A stretch of DNA of 64,000 bases from Mesorhizobium sp. NZP2077 (GCF_013170805.1 NZ_CP051293.1:6454001-6518000); one strand, 5' to 3'; shown: positions 17,998-26,102, numbered from the stretch's first letter. A program made the numbers and translations. Notes: generated by a model from the sequence alone, not told the origin.

Positions 17998-18598
17998 CGG
18001 CTCGTGCTTTCGCTTTCCCGATACGGACCAAGGAAGGTGTTACCACCTTGGTCAATCGTGAGATCTCCCGGTTCCCGAACAAGGAATTTCCGCACATGCC
18101 AGGTTCTACGACCACGCCGAGTTGGTCGGGCACTCGCAATAACGCGCCCTACCATGTTGCCTTCCGGAGCATCCACGCCGTCGGCACTCGAGATTAGGTC
18201 CCTTACCCGGCTCAATGGCTGGCCTGTGCCTTATCCTACCGACGCTTCACCGACGACCTCGCGGGCGTCGGCGCACGGCTCGGAGCCAATGTGGATTGCT
18301 ACTCCTTCACTGAAATGGACTTTCACCATTCTATTCCTTGCCGGTTTTTCCGGCGCTCGGATGCGGGACCGACCGCTCCCGGCGAAGGGCGCCATATGAA
18401 ACTTTGCTCGCTAACGTGACCGCAGAGCAGGAAGCAATCCGCCGCGCATGACGCATGTGGTCGATCCCGGCCACATCTAACCCTCACCGGCCGATATTTA
18501 CGAAATGACCGCCCAGCATACGCTTGCCGGCTTTCGCCATTTCCTTCCCTGAAGACCATCAGCTTCAATCGTCTGCTTAGCGATGGAGGAATGGGGCT

Positions 18599-18880
18599 AT
18601 GACTGGTCCCGGGAAAAGTGCAACAAAGCGGACGATCCGCCGCAAGGAACTGCGCGAAATCGTACCTCTTGCCGACAGCACAATCTATGAAATGGAACAA
18701 CGCGGGCAATTTCCACGACGCTTCGCTCTCACCCCTCGGTGCGTGGTTTGGGATCTGGCCGAAGTAGAAGCCTGGCTGCAGGCTCGCAGGGCAGTTCCGA
18801 TCCCCCGAGCGAGTCCTCCTGATGTGCGTTTACGGAAAACCTCTCCTGTCAGAGCGCGAGATCGGGCACAAATACCGTAG
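18599..18880 (+). CDS. AlpA-family winged-helix regulator / candidate excisionase, copy 2
   Basis: 93 residues with the same AlpA core as the protein at 8668-8949; from residue 22 onward they differ at about one position, while the first 21 residues diverge (MTGPGKSATKRTIRRKEL...). GGAGG lies nine bases before ATG. Because the intact integrase is on the same side of the island, this copy is the better candidate for its directionality factor. The upstream 200 bases separate it from the group II intron. Confidence 0.8.
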   Translation: MTGPGKSATKRTIRRKELREIVPLADSTIYEMEQRGQFPRRFALTPRCVVWDLAEVEAWLQARRAVPIPRASPPDVRLRKTSPVRARDRAQIP

Positions 18881-19635
18881 GCATAGGGGGACGATCGCCA
18901 CGGTACAGTGTCGATGATCAATCAGTTTGGACACAATGTGCCGCTGCGGCGGACGCATGGCGCCGCAAGGTCCACTGGGCAGGTCGCGCCAACAACCGGT
19001 TCAGGCCTCAGGTAGGCGTCCATAAACCAGATTGAGCGGTCGCGAACGTCGAAAGCTGCTAACCCGAGATTCGGGACATCTGTGATAACCATCCACCCCG
19101 CCGAAGATCACTGATGGTCACGTCGGCACGATCACGCCGGCGGCATGATGGCGATGATGATCAGGAGCAAAAAGCGTTCGGAGCTTGCTGCTTATGATCG
19201 GCATGATGCCGTCTGATGTCACGGTTATCGGACCCTCGAAAACAGCCATTATATAAGCTATTCTCCTCACAAAAGCTAGAAAAGCTAATTTGTGAGGCGA
19301 AAATGATCGACCTGAACGATCTTGGCAATGAGATCAAGAATGCCAGAAAGCAGCGAAAGCTGGCACGGGAAAAACTCGCCGAGCTTTCCGGGGTCAGCCG
19401 GGCGAGGATCGAGGCGCTTGAGAATGGCAGGGTATCCGACATGGGTTTCAAACGCCTGCTCACGCTCATGAACATTGTAGGGCTCGATTTCCGGCTGATG
19501 ACCTTCAACAACAAGCGCCCGACACTCGAAGACATCATGGAGGAAGATGATGCTGCGCGTTTGGGTAGGTAGCACAAGCCAGTCGGCGGCCTGGGCAGAT
19601 CCGGCAAACGTGGTTCGACTTTCGTGTACGATGTG
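18680..19635 (+). repeat. Right copy of the ~1-kb duplicated block
   Basis: Matches 8749-9737. Differences include loss of two of three 12-bp units in the spacer, a two-base insertion just after the hipB stop, and a 336-base deletion within the following hipA sequence relative to the left copy (left 9738-10073 missing). Confidence 0.85.
19303..19572 (+). CDS. hipB: Orphan HipB-type XRE regulator
   Basis: 89 residues, differing from the protein at 9407-9676 at only about six positions; same HTH (SRARIEALENGR). The ribosome site GAGGCGAAA before ATG is kept, and the promoter keeps the same layout (TCGAAA, 17 bases, TATTCT) though the dyad operator is degraded. Its kinase partner is destroyed, so this is an orphan antitoxin. 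It could neutralise or co-repress the module-1 HipA if both are expressed, acting as an anti-addiction factor; that is inference. Confidence 0.85.
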   Translation: MIDLNDLGNEIKNARKQRKLAREKLAELSGVSRARIEALENGRVSDMGFKRLLTLMNIVGLDFRLMTFNNKRPTLEDIMEEDDAARLGR

Positions 19636-19725
19636 GGGTCGCCGGAGTGCAGCCGAAGGTCCTGGTGCGAGCCAGGGAAGATGGTCCGTGGACGGACGCC
19701 AGTCGCTGAGCGTCCGTCCACGGAC
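19550..19725 (+). pseudogene. hipA remnant with internal deletion
   Basis: The sequence begins like the module-1 hipA (MLRVWVGS) overlapping hipB, but a two-base insertion after GGTAG shifts the frame, then 336 bases present in the left copy are missing, and homology ends about 75 bases later at a perfect hairpin. Nothing of the catalytic domain remains. It is clearly derived from a hipA like that at 9654-10916. Confidence 0.88.
19684..19725. repeat. Perfect 16-bp inverted repeat at the end of the hipA remnant
   Basis: GTCCGTGGACGGACGC (19684-19699), a ten-base loop, then GCGTCCGTCCACGGAC (19710-19725). The left hipA has only an imperfect version (GTTCGTCGGACGAACGC... GCGTCCGCGG). It sits exactly where homology to hipA ends and has no T tract, so it is not a standard terminator. 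Confidence 0.85.
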
Positions 19726-19885
19726 CAAATCCCGACGTGAAGAAATGCCGATCAGGCTGAAGAACGCCATAGGTGGCGTGATAGGCGTTGGCGGACACCT
19801 AAGAGACAGCACGTTTAGGCGGCATCCGCCGGTAGCATTTCGCTGTCACCCACTGGGCGGGCGGAAATACGTATTCCGAGGTCGT

Positions 19886-21034
19886 TCATAGGTTAGAGAA
19901 CAGACTGATGTAAGGCGAATAAAAGAAGCGCCTGTTGCGAGCTTGCCCCGTGATTTCGACCAAAATCTCCGTATCGACAAATTTATCGACAAGGGCGCTT
20001 GCATTTGGGAAACTGATCCCAAGAACGTCTCGGACATTGTTTATGCTTACAGTGGGTCGCCGGTATAAGTGCTCCAAAACCTTGTTGGCTTTTCCTGCTG
20101 AGTTGCCAAATTTATCGGATATTATCGATCTGTGGCCCTCTCTGAGACTGACGATCTCTCTAGCGGTTTCAGTCGCCTGTTCGGCTACGTCACCGACCCC
20201 TTTAAGAAAGAACCTGATCCATCCTTCCCAGTCTCCATCAACGCGGGTGCTCTGAAGACGATCGTAATACTCCTGCCGGTGTTGCTTGAAATAGTGTGAG
20301 AGGTAGAGGACGGGTTTCATCAACAGGCGTCTTTCAAACAGAAAGAATGCGATGAGGAGCCTTCCCACCCGCCCATTACCGTCAAGAAACGGGTGGATCA
20401 TTTCAAACTGCGCATGGCTCAGGCCAATCTTTATGAGCGGCGGGATATGGTCATCAGCGTGAAGAAATTTTTCAAGGTCGCTCAATGCTAACGCAGCTTC
20501 CTCGTGAGGAGGTGGGACAAAACTAGCGGAATTTAGGTTGCTTCCGCCTGGGCCGATCCAATTCTGACTTCGGCGAAGCTCTCCCGGTTGAAGCTTATGT
20601 CCGCGAACACCATGAAGGAGTTTTTCGTGAATTTCCGTGATCAAGCGAACCGACAGAGGCAGTTCGTCGAGCCGGCTGATCCCATGATTCATCGCAGATA
20701 TATAATTGACGACCTCATCAACATCTTTTGGCATTTGTTGATCGTAGATTTCCGCCTCTGCTTTCAAAAGATCATTTATGGATGCCTGAGTTCCTTCGAT
20801 TTGGCTGGATAGAACGGCTTCCTTTCTAACATACATCATCACAAACAAATCGGGATTGGGAAGGGTCTGTATGGATCCATCAAGCCGTCCTAGAGCCCGA
20901 TCCGCTCTTGAGAGGAGACTTTGAAGTTCGGCATCAATCGCCAGAGGCGGCTGAGGTGGCAACGGCGAAGGTATAAAAGCGCGATAGCCGGCAGGCTGTC
21001 GGACATATCGCCCGCTCCGTCCTTCGAAAGCCAT
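19886..21034 (-). CDS. Fic-domain protein (class II, self-inhibited) with C-terminal winged helix
   Basis: 382 residues from Met at 21034, where AAGAGG lies at the right distance; ATG codons at 21040 and 21067 are also in frame. The inhibitory helix motif SSQIEG (76-81, [S/T]xxxE[G/N]) precedes the Fic core HPFLDGNGRVGR (214-225) with catalytic His214 and the phosphate-binding GNGR. The C-terminus (about 300-370) reads as a winged helix (VSINNVRDVLGISFPNAS). Fic enzymes attach AMP to proteins; the Glu in the inhibitory helix keeps this class off by default. The wing suggests DNA binding, perhaps at its own promoter. Confidence 0.9.
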   Translation of the reverse strand: MAFEGRSGRYVRQPAGYRAFIPSPLPPQPPLAIDAELQSLLSRADRALGRLDGSIQTLPNPDLFVMMYVRKEAVLSSQIEGTQASINDLLKAEAEIYDQQMPKDVDEVVNYISAMNHGISRLDELPLSVRLITEIHEKLLHGVRGHKLQPGELRRSQNWIGPGGSNLNSASFVPPPHEEAALALSDLEKFLHADDHIPPLIKIGLSHAQFEMIHPFLDGNGRVGRLLIAFFLFERRLLMKPVLYLSHYFKQHRQEYYDRLQSTRVDGDWEGWIRFFLKGVGDVAEQATETAREIVSLREGHRSIISDKFGNSAGKANKVLEHLYRRPTVSINNVRDVLGISFPNASALVDKFVDTEILVEITGQARNRRFFYSPYISLFSNL

Positions 21035-21069
21035 CGGCATCCTCTTATTATCGTAAAACGTTATCAAGA

Positions 21070-21105
21070 ATCATATTGGCACACGTTATTAACGTCAAGC
21101 GTTAA
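21070..21105 (-). promoter_or_regulatory. Fic gene promoter with overlapping dyad
   Basis: On the minus strand TTGACG (21098-21093), 17 bases, TATGAT (21075-21070) make a near-consensus sigma-70 promoter. The dyad TTAACG-N5-CGTTAA (21089-21105) covers the -35 element, and further ACGTTA repeats lie towards the gene. A repressor site is likely; the Fic protein's own winged helix is a candidate binder. Confidence 0.7.
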
Positions 21106-21289
21106 TAGGAATCACAAAAAGTGGCTTACTAATGCCTGGCAGTAGTGAGTCCCGAACCGCCTCACCATATTATCGTCCAGCTATAATACCGGCGCCACAG
21201 AGTTTCATATTAATGCGTAGCAGGAACAACGAACTCGGCGAACCTCGGGCCAGAACGTGCGTGATGCGCCATACAACCCTTGTGTGGAA

Positions 21290-22546
21290 TCAAAGGGCCG
21301 GATCAGACTCCAAGATCGGCAGCGACGGCGGGATCAGTGTCGGCCCATATTTCTTGCCGCCGACCCAGGCATCGACGATATCCGACCATTCCTGCATCAT
21401 GTGGCGGCGTTGCACCTCATATTCGGCCTTGTTGTAAACACCACGCGACGAGCGCCCGTCCTCGTGCGCCAGGCATTTCTCAATCCAATCGCTGTTGAAA
21501 CCAAGTTCATTCAACAGCGTCGAGCCCGTTCGCCGCAGGTCATGAACCGTAAACGGCTCCAGAGGCAGCCCCTCGGCCTTCGCCCGCTCGACGACCGCGT
21601 AGGTGACGCGGTTAAAGGTGGCGCGCGACATCGGTGCATCCGCATCGTACCGCGATGGAAGAAGGTATCTGGAATTTCCTGCACAGGTCTTCAGCGCAAT
21701 CATGATGTCGAGCACCTGGCGTGACAGGTAGACGTTATGCGCCTTCGATCGCTTCATGCGTTCTTTCGGGATCGTCCAGACCGCATTCTCGAAATCGACC
21801 TCGTCCCAAACCGCGTCCTGCAGCTCGCTCTTTCGCACCATCGTGAGCAGGTAAAGCCGCATTCCCAAGCGGATCGTGGGAAGTGTGGCGATGTGCTCGA
21901 GCTGCTTCAGCATCACGCGAATCTCTGAAGGCGAAAGCGAACGGTCCTTTGGCACGAACGTAGCAATCGATGCGGGCCCAACTTCAGCGGCCGGGTTGGC
22001 CACCTTCTCCCCGTGCAGGATCGCAAAGCCGTAAATCTGCTTCAAGATGTCTCTTACGTGGATAGCGGTCGCAGGAGCACCACGTTCGACGATGCTGCCA
22101 CAGTGGGCTCGTAGATCGTCCGGAGTGATCTCCGTCAGGAGGCGATTGCGCCAGACCGGAAGAAGCTCTCGCTCGAAGATGGAGCGCCGCATGGCGCGCG
22201 TGCTGTCGGCCATCGGCGCGGCTGTGAGCCACTTCTCCCCGAACTCGCCAAAACTCTTAGCCTCTTTCAGGCGGCGCTTCGCGCGCTGCTTCTCGATGGC
22301 CGGCGATCGTCCCTCGCGAACAGCGCGCTTCGCGTCAAGGCACTTCTCTCGAGCCAAGGCGAGCGAGATTCCGTCCCGCCCATACCTGCCGAGATAGACC
22401 GTCTCGCGACGCCCGTTGAGCCTGTAATCCAGCCGAAACGAGATCGCGCCACTGGGCATGACCCTGATATACATGCCGTCACGGTCTGCAATCTTGTAGA
22501 TTTTCTGTTTTGGTTTCAGCGCCTTAAGGGCGGCGTCCGTCAGCAT
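21290..22546 (-). CDS. P4-type tyrosine integrase of the guaA island
   Basis: 418 residues. The N-terminal DUF4102 arm-binding domain (about 1-90) starts MLTDAALKALKPKQKIYK; a SAM-like core-binding domain follows (about 95-190), then the catalytic domain with Arg in LTMVRKSELQ, HDLRRTG (His-x-x-Arg), His in LAHEDGRSSRGVYNKAEY and nucleophile Tyr. All catalytic residues are present. Start 22546 is preferred because AGAGG is eight bases upstream; an ATG two codons earlier is too close. It stands about 290 bases beyond the guaA stop, matching integrases that use the 3' end of guaA, such as IntG of Mesorhizobium tripartite ICEs; identity with IntG is inferred. Confidence 0.93.
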   Translation of the reverse strand: MLTDAALKALKPKQKIYKIADRDGMYIRVMPSGAISFRLDYRLNGRRETVYLGRYGRDGISLALAREKCLDAKRAVREGRSPAIEKQRAKRRLKEAKSFGEFGEKWLTAAPMADSTRAMRRSIFERELLPVWRNRLLTEITPDDLRAHCGSIVERGAPATAIHVRDILKQIYGFAILHGEKVANPAAEVGPASIATFVPKDRSLSPSEIRVMLKQLEHIATLPTIRLGMRLYLLTMVRKSELQDAVWDEVDFENAVWTIPKERMKRSKAHNVYLSRQVLDIMIALKTCAGNSRYLLPSRYDADAPMSRATFNRVTYAVVERAKAEGLPLEPFTVHDLRRTGSTLLNELGFNSDWIEKCLAHEDGRSSRGVYNKAEYEVQRRHMMQEWSDIVDAWVGGKKYGPTLIPPSLPILESDPAL

Positions 22547-22564
22547 ACCCATTGCCTCTTGAAA

Positions 22565-22724
22565 AGTACCGTCAGTACAATTTCGAGGCTTCGTGACCGG
22601 AAATACCCTTTCTTTTCAACGCCTTATGCATAAAAAAGTACCGTCACGAGCCTCATTGACTCTGACGGTACTCAGAAAAAATCGGGTGGGCAATATGCGG
22701 AAGGTCCGTCAAGCGGTCCGTCAA
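22565..22724. promoter_or_regulatory. Cluster of five CCGTCA motifs (probable integrase arm sites)
   Basis: AGTACCGTCA occurs at 22565-22574 and 22637-22646, its exact complement TGACGGTACT at 22663-22672, and GTCCGTCAA at 22704-22712 and 22716-22724 (12 bp apart). The middle two form a 10-bp inverted repeat with a 16-base gap. Multiple short directional repeats between integrase and attachment site are typical of arm-type or excisionase sites, and they also cover the likely integrase promoter. Confidence 0.7.
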
Positions 22725-22838
22725 AGCCAATCTCTGCGTGCCGATTGCAGCTGATTGTCCCTGGATGGATTTATTTTTATTTTCAGTATGTTACGTCGCA
22801 GATTGAGGTATTCTCGGCGACGTCTGAGTGGGCCTGAA

Positions 22839-22870
22839 TCATTCCCACTCGATCGTACCAGGCGGCTTCG
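22839..22870. other. Probable island attachment site at the guaA 3' end
   Basis: The island-chromosome junction should lie in or near the last codons of guaA (encoding KPPGTIEWE), as known for guaA-targeting elements. guaA is intact here, so the element supplies or restores this end. I found no second copy of this sequence elsewhere in the window, so the other boundary lies beyond position 1. Confidence 0.5.
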
Positions 22871-24401
22871 ATGTCACGTCGTAGACGACGCGGTTGATGC
22901 CGCGGACCTCGTTTATGATGCGCGTGGCGGCGGCACCCAGGAAGGCCATGTCGTAGTGGTAGAAGTCGGCCGTCATGCCGTCGACCGAGGTCACGGCGCG
23001 CAGCGCGCAGACGAATTCGTAGGTGCGGCCGTCGCCCATCACGCCGACGGTTTGCACGGGCAGCAGCACGGCGAAGGCCTGCCAGATGGCGTCGTAGAGG
23101 CCGGCCTTGCGGATCTCGTCGAGATAGATGGCGTCGGCCTCGCGCAGGATCTCGAGCTTCTCGCGGGTGATGCCGCCCGGGCAGCGTATGGCGAGACCCG
23201 GTCCCGGGAACGGATGGCGGCCGATGAAGCTTTCGGGCAGGCCGAGTTCCTTGCCGAGTGCCCTCACCTCGTCCTTGAACAGTTCACGCAACGGCTCGAC
23301 CAGTTGCATGTTCATGCGCGCAGGCAGGCCGCCGACATTGTGGTGCGACTTGATGGTCACCGACGGGCCGCCGGTGAAGGAGACGCTCTCGATAACATCG
23401 GGGTAAAGCGTGCCTTGCGCCAAGAAATCGGCGCCGCCGAGTTTTTTGGCCTCTTCTTCGAACACTTCGATGAACAGCCGGCCGATGGTCTTGCGCTTCT
23501 TCTCGGGGTCAACCTCGCCTTCCAGCGCCGAGATGAATTTTTCCGAGGCATCGACCAGGATCAACGGCAGATTGTAGTGCTGACGGAACATCGCCACCAC
23601 ACCCGCAGCCTCGTCCTTGCGCATCAGGCCATGGTCGACAAGGATGCAGGTCAGCTGGTCGCCGACCGCCTCATGGATCAAGAGCGCGGCGACCGAAGAA
23701 TCCACGCCGCCCGACAGCGCGCAGATGACCTTGCCCTTGCCGACCTGTTTACGGATCGCCTCGACGGCGTGTTCGCGGTAGGCGCGCATCGTCCAATCGC
23801 CTTCGATGCCGGCGATGTTGTGGACGAAGTTCCTGAGCAGCCTGGCGCCGTCCGGCGTGTGCACCACTTCCGGGTGGAACATGATGCCGTACATCTTGCG
23901 CTCGACATTGCCGAAGATGGCGAAGGGCGAGCTTTCAGACTTGCCAAAAACCTGAAAACCGGGCGGCAAAGCGATGACGCGGTCGCCATGGCTCATCCAG
24001 ACCTGATGGCGCTGGCCGGTGGCCCACAAGCCCTCGAAGAGCGGACTGTCCTTCTCGATCTCGACGAAGGCGCGGCCGAATTCGCGATGGTTGGAGCTCT
24101 CGGCGACACCGCCCATCTGCACGCACATGGCCATCTGGCCATAGCAGATGCCAAGCACCGGCACGCCGGCATCGAAGACGATCTGCGGCGCGCGCGGGCT
24201 GCCTATATCAGACGTAGAAGCCGGGCCGCCCGAGAGGATGACGGCTTTCGGATTGATGCGCTTGAACGCGGCTTCTGCCGACTGGAACGGCACGATCTCG
24301 GAAAACACGCCGGCCTCACGGATGCGGCGGGCGATGAGCTGCGTAAACTGGCTGCCGAAATCGACAATCAGGACGGTGTCGGGATGATTGGCTGTTTTCA
24401 T
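22839..24401 (-). CDS. guaA: GMP synthase (glutamine-hydrolysing)
   Basis: 520 residues. The class I amidotransferase domain (about 8-200) has nucleophile Cys86 in [10 protein letters not shown] and His/Glu in MFHPEV; the ATP pyrophosphatase domain has the PP-loop [10 protein letters not shown], and the C-terminal dimerisation domain ends in GTIEWE. It converts XMP to GMP using glutamine and ATP, the last step of guanine nucleotide synthesis. Its 3' end is the boundary between accessory DNA (left) and core chromosome (right). Confidence 0.98.
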   Translation of the reverse strand: MKTANHPDTVLIVDFGSQFTQLIARRIREAGVFSEIVPFQSAEAAFKRINPKAVILSGGPASTSDIGSPRAPQIVFDAGVPVLGICYGQMAMCVQMGGVAESSNHREFGRAFVEIEKDSPLFEGLWATGQRHQVWMSHGDRVIALPPGFQVFGKSESSPFAIFGNVERKMYGIMFHPEVVHTPDGARLLRNFVHNIAGIEGDWTMRAYREHAVEAIRKQVGKGKVICALSGGVDSSVAALLIHEAVGDQLTCILVDHGLMRKDEAAGVVAMFRQHYNLPLILVDASEKFISALEGEVDPEKKRKTIGRLFIEVFEEEAKKLGGADFLAQGTLYPDVIESVSFTGGPSVTIKSHHNVGGLPARMNMQLVEPLRELFKDEVRALGKELGLPESFIGRHPFPGPGLAIRCPGGITREKLEILREADAIYLDEIRKAGLYDAIWQAFAVLLPVQTVGVMGDGRTYEFVCALRAVTSVDGMTADFYHYDMAFLGAAATRIINEVRGINRVVYDVTSKPPGTIEWE

Positions 24402-24457
24402 GGCGAGCGTTTAGAGAAAGAAATGAGTCGACGCAATGGGTTACAAAGCCGCGCCGT

Positions 24458-24970
24458 TCACTGAACGCCGGCCTTTTTATCACTGGCGTCCGCCTGCTCG
24501 GCATCGAGCGTGCGCAATGCATCCATTAGCGCCGCGAACCGCTGCTGGCCGATGCGTTCGACGTAGCCATGCTCGATCTGGAGCTTGATGCGGTCGCCGT
24601 CACGCAAGGCATCCAGACCCTTGCGCGTGTAGCCGACAAGCTTGCCGCGCCCGTCCCGCGGATCGGGCAGACGCTGCACCACGCCCTCCGCCTCCAGCCC
24701 GTCGAGCAATTGTTGGACCGCCTGCTTGGAGATTGCCGAGCGCTCGATCAGCGCCGCCTGACGAATGCCGCCGCGGGGGATATGCCCCAGCAGCCCTGCG
24801 CGCGCTTCGGTGAACCAGCCGTGGCCGGCGGTGCGCATCGCGGCGGCGAATTCGGCCTGCCAGGCGCGGCTTGCCTGCCATAACCGCCAGCCGACGTGAT
24901 CGGGCAGGGCTTCGATTTTTTCGTCAAGCTCCTTGACCAAATTCAATTCACCCTTTAGATAGTCAAGCAA
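24458..24970 (-). CDS. MarR-family transcriptional regulator
   Basis: 170 residues with a winged helix (about 65-130): RQAALIERSAISKQAVQQLL then DGLEAEGVVQRLPDPRDGRG, the MarR signature with wing residues DPRDGR. Reading begins at a TTG (24970) that lies inside a perfect dyad; no ATG occurs before residue 45. The start is therefore uncertain, and translation may begin without a leader. The divergent small gene at 25041 is the likely target, together with marR itself. Confidence 0.85.
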   Translation of the reverse strand: MLDYLKGELNLVKELDEKIEALPDHVGWRLWQASRAWQAEFAAAMRTAGHGWFTEARAGLLGHIPRGGIRQAALIERSAISKQAVQQLLDGLEAEGVVQRLPDPRDGRGKLVGYTRKGLDALRDGDRIKLQIEHGYVERIGQQRFAALMDALRTLDAEQADASDKKAGVQ

Positions 24971-24979
24971 CTTGACTAT
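24959..24979. promoter_or_regulatory. Perfect 9-bp dyad operator over the marR start
   Basis: ATAGTCAAG-CAA-CTTGACTAT (24959-24979) is exactly symmetric. It overlaps the first codons of the MarR gene and lies 62 bases upstream of the divergent gene. The spacing and symmetry fit a MarR dimer site that controls both genes. Confidence 0.75.
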
Positions 24980-25040
24980 GCGCTCACCTTACGTGGCGAC
25001 CGTGGCCGAGGCAATCGCCGAATTTACTCAGGAGAACAAC

Positions 25041-25367
25041 ATGACGGCACTGCAAAAGGAAAGTCTTGCAATCCTCATTCCAGGTACGACCCATGTGCTG
25101 GAGCGAAACGGCAAGGAGGCTTACGTCTATTTCGAGAACGAAGGCGCCGCACACATGCTGCTCGATGATGGTGAGGCGCGCAGCGGGCGCTGGAGGATGC
25201 TCGATGATGGCTATGTCACGGACTGGGACACGGGTGTGACAGGGCGCTGGACCCTGGACCATGAACCGGGATCCGTCACCTACGTCAACCGCGACAACGC
25301 CGTTCGTTTCAGGATGATCGGGGTGCTGTTCGGCAACGCTAAGAACCTGCCGCGTCAGCAGCCCTAA
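25041..25367 (+). CDS. Small conserved hypothetical protein divergent from MarR
   Basis: 108 residues starting at ATG 25041 with AGGAG eight bases before; earlier in-frame codons lack a site and overlap the operator region. The protein is soluble and beta-rich (EAYVYFENEGAAHMLLDDGE, GRWRMLDDGYVTDW), resembling small single-domain proteins of unknown function. Its 3' end overlaps that of the convergent nucleosidase gene by 29 bases. Regulation by the divergent MarR is likely. Confidence 0.78.
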   Translation: MTALQKESLAILIPGTTHVLERNGKEAYVYFENEGAAHMLLDDGEARSGRWRMLDDGYVTDWDTGVTGRWTLDHEPGSVTYVNRDNAVRFRMIGVLFGNAKNLPRQQP

Positions 25368-26001
25368 AATCGATTGCGCCCGACCCGATCGACTGTTCGA
25401 GGCGCGTGACCGCGTCCGCCAGCTTCTCGTCGATGACGTGCAGATATTCGGTCCAGTCGCTGACATGCCTGAGATCTGCAGCGCCGTCGGAAATGCCGCG
25501 CAGCCCGATCAAGGGTACATCGAACAGCTGGCAGGCACGCAGGCAGGCGAAGGTTTCCATATCGACCATGTCGGCCGCGATCGTGTCATAGGCGGTACCG
25601 GTAATGATGGCGCCGCCGGTCGACAGCGTGGCTTCCTTGATTTCAGGAATCCGGAACGGCAGCGGCACGGTCACCGGCAGGTCGAGAAACGGTGTCGCGC
25701 CTTTCTCGAAACCCAGCGGCGAGGCATCGATGTCGCGATAACTGACGGAGACGGCCTGATAGATTTCGGTCTGTTCCAGGGTCCGGCTGCCGGCTGAGCC
25801 GAGCGATACGACGAGGTCCGGCAAGGCCTTTTCGGATTTCAACCAGGAGAGTTCGGCGCCAAGGCGGACACCGGCTTCGACAGGGCCGACGCCCGTCATC
25901 AGCGGCGTTAACAGTTTTTGCAGATGTGGCCCGTATTCAGCCTGCGCAGCCATGACGAAGAGGACATCCTTGCCCCCAATTCGGGTAGTGTTTCCGGTCA
26001 T
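25339..26001 (-). CDS. 5'-methylthioadenosine/S-adenosylhomocysteine nucleosidase family protein
   Basis: 220 residues of the purine nucleoside phosphorylase/Pfs fold: VLFVMAAQAEYGPHLQ at the start, VSLGSAGS for the phosphate or ribose region, VDMETFACLRAC with the nucleoside-binding Met-Glu, and GLRGISDGAAD with the catalytic Asp. It hydrolyses MTA or SAH to adenine and the thiosugar, feeding methionine salvage. It is shorter than average at the front but the active-site segments are complete. The 3' end converges on the gene at 25041. Confidence 0.88.
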   Translation of the reverse strand: MTGNTTRIGGKDVLFVMAAQAEYGPHLQKLLTPLMTGVGPVEAGVRLGAELSWLKSEKALPDLVVSLGSAGSRTLEQTEIYQAVSVSYRDIDASPLGFEKGATPFLDLPVTVPLPFRIPEIKEATLSTGGAIITGTAYDTIAADMVDMETFACLRACQLFDVPLIGLRGISDGAADLRHVSDWTEYLHVIDEKLADAVTRLEQSIGSGAIDFRAADAAGS

Positions 26002-26102
26002 GATCTACTCTTCCTGCCCATACTACCTACGCTGGAGACAAGAGGGGTGACGTGCCCTCACCTGTGCCCGGCCCTTCGCTATGGCTCCGGGCGTTCGTCG
26101 CT

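Larger units (their letters stand above)
16447..18395 (-). mobile_element. Group II intron with frameshifted maturase
   Basis: About 1.95 kb on the minus strand: a ribozyme leader (about 18395 to 17998) with typical domain I-III text such as CACAGGCCAGCCATTGAGCC and GGAGATCTCACGATTGACC, then the maturase gene in domain IV, then domain V (16486-16519) and domain VI (16449-16483). The 3' end is placed at 16447 because domain VI closes with a bulged A seven bases before ...GAT. The 5' end is approximate (near GGCGCCC at 18387-18393) since no clear GUGYG start was found. The left duplicate block has no intron, so it arrived after or outside the duplication. Confidence 0.8.

Noticed and set aside
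18000..18395. Minus-strand 73-codon frame and other frames upstream of the maturase
   Set aside because: The text matches the RNA domains I-III of a group II intron and is not protein coding.
22755..24464. Long plus-strand open frame (569 codons) opposite guaA
   Set aside because: It is the antisense of guaA in a GC-rich gene; the product is rich in Arg/His/Asp/Glu repeats without any fold, while the minus strand encodes a complete GMP synthase.
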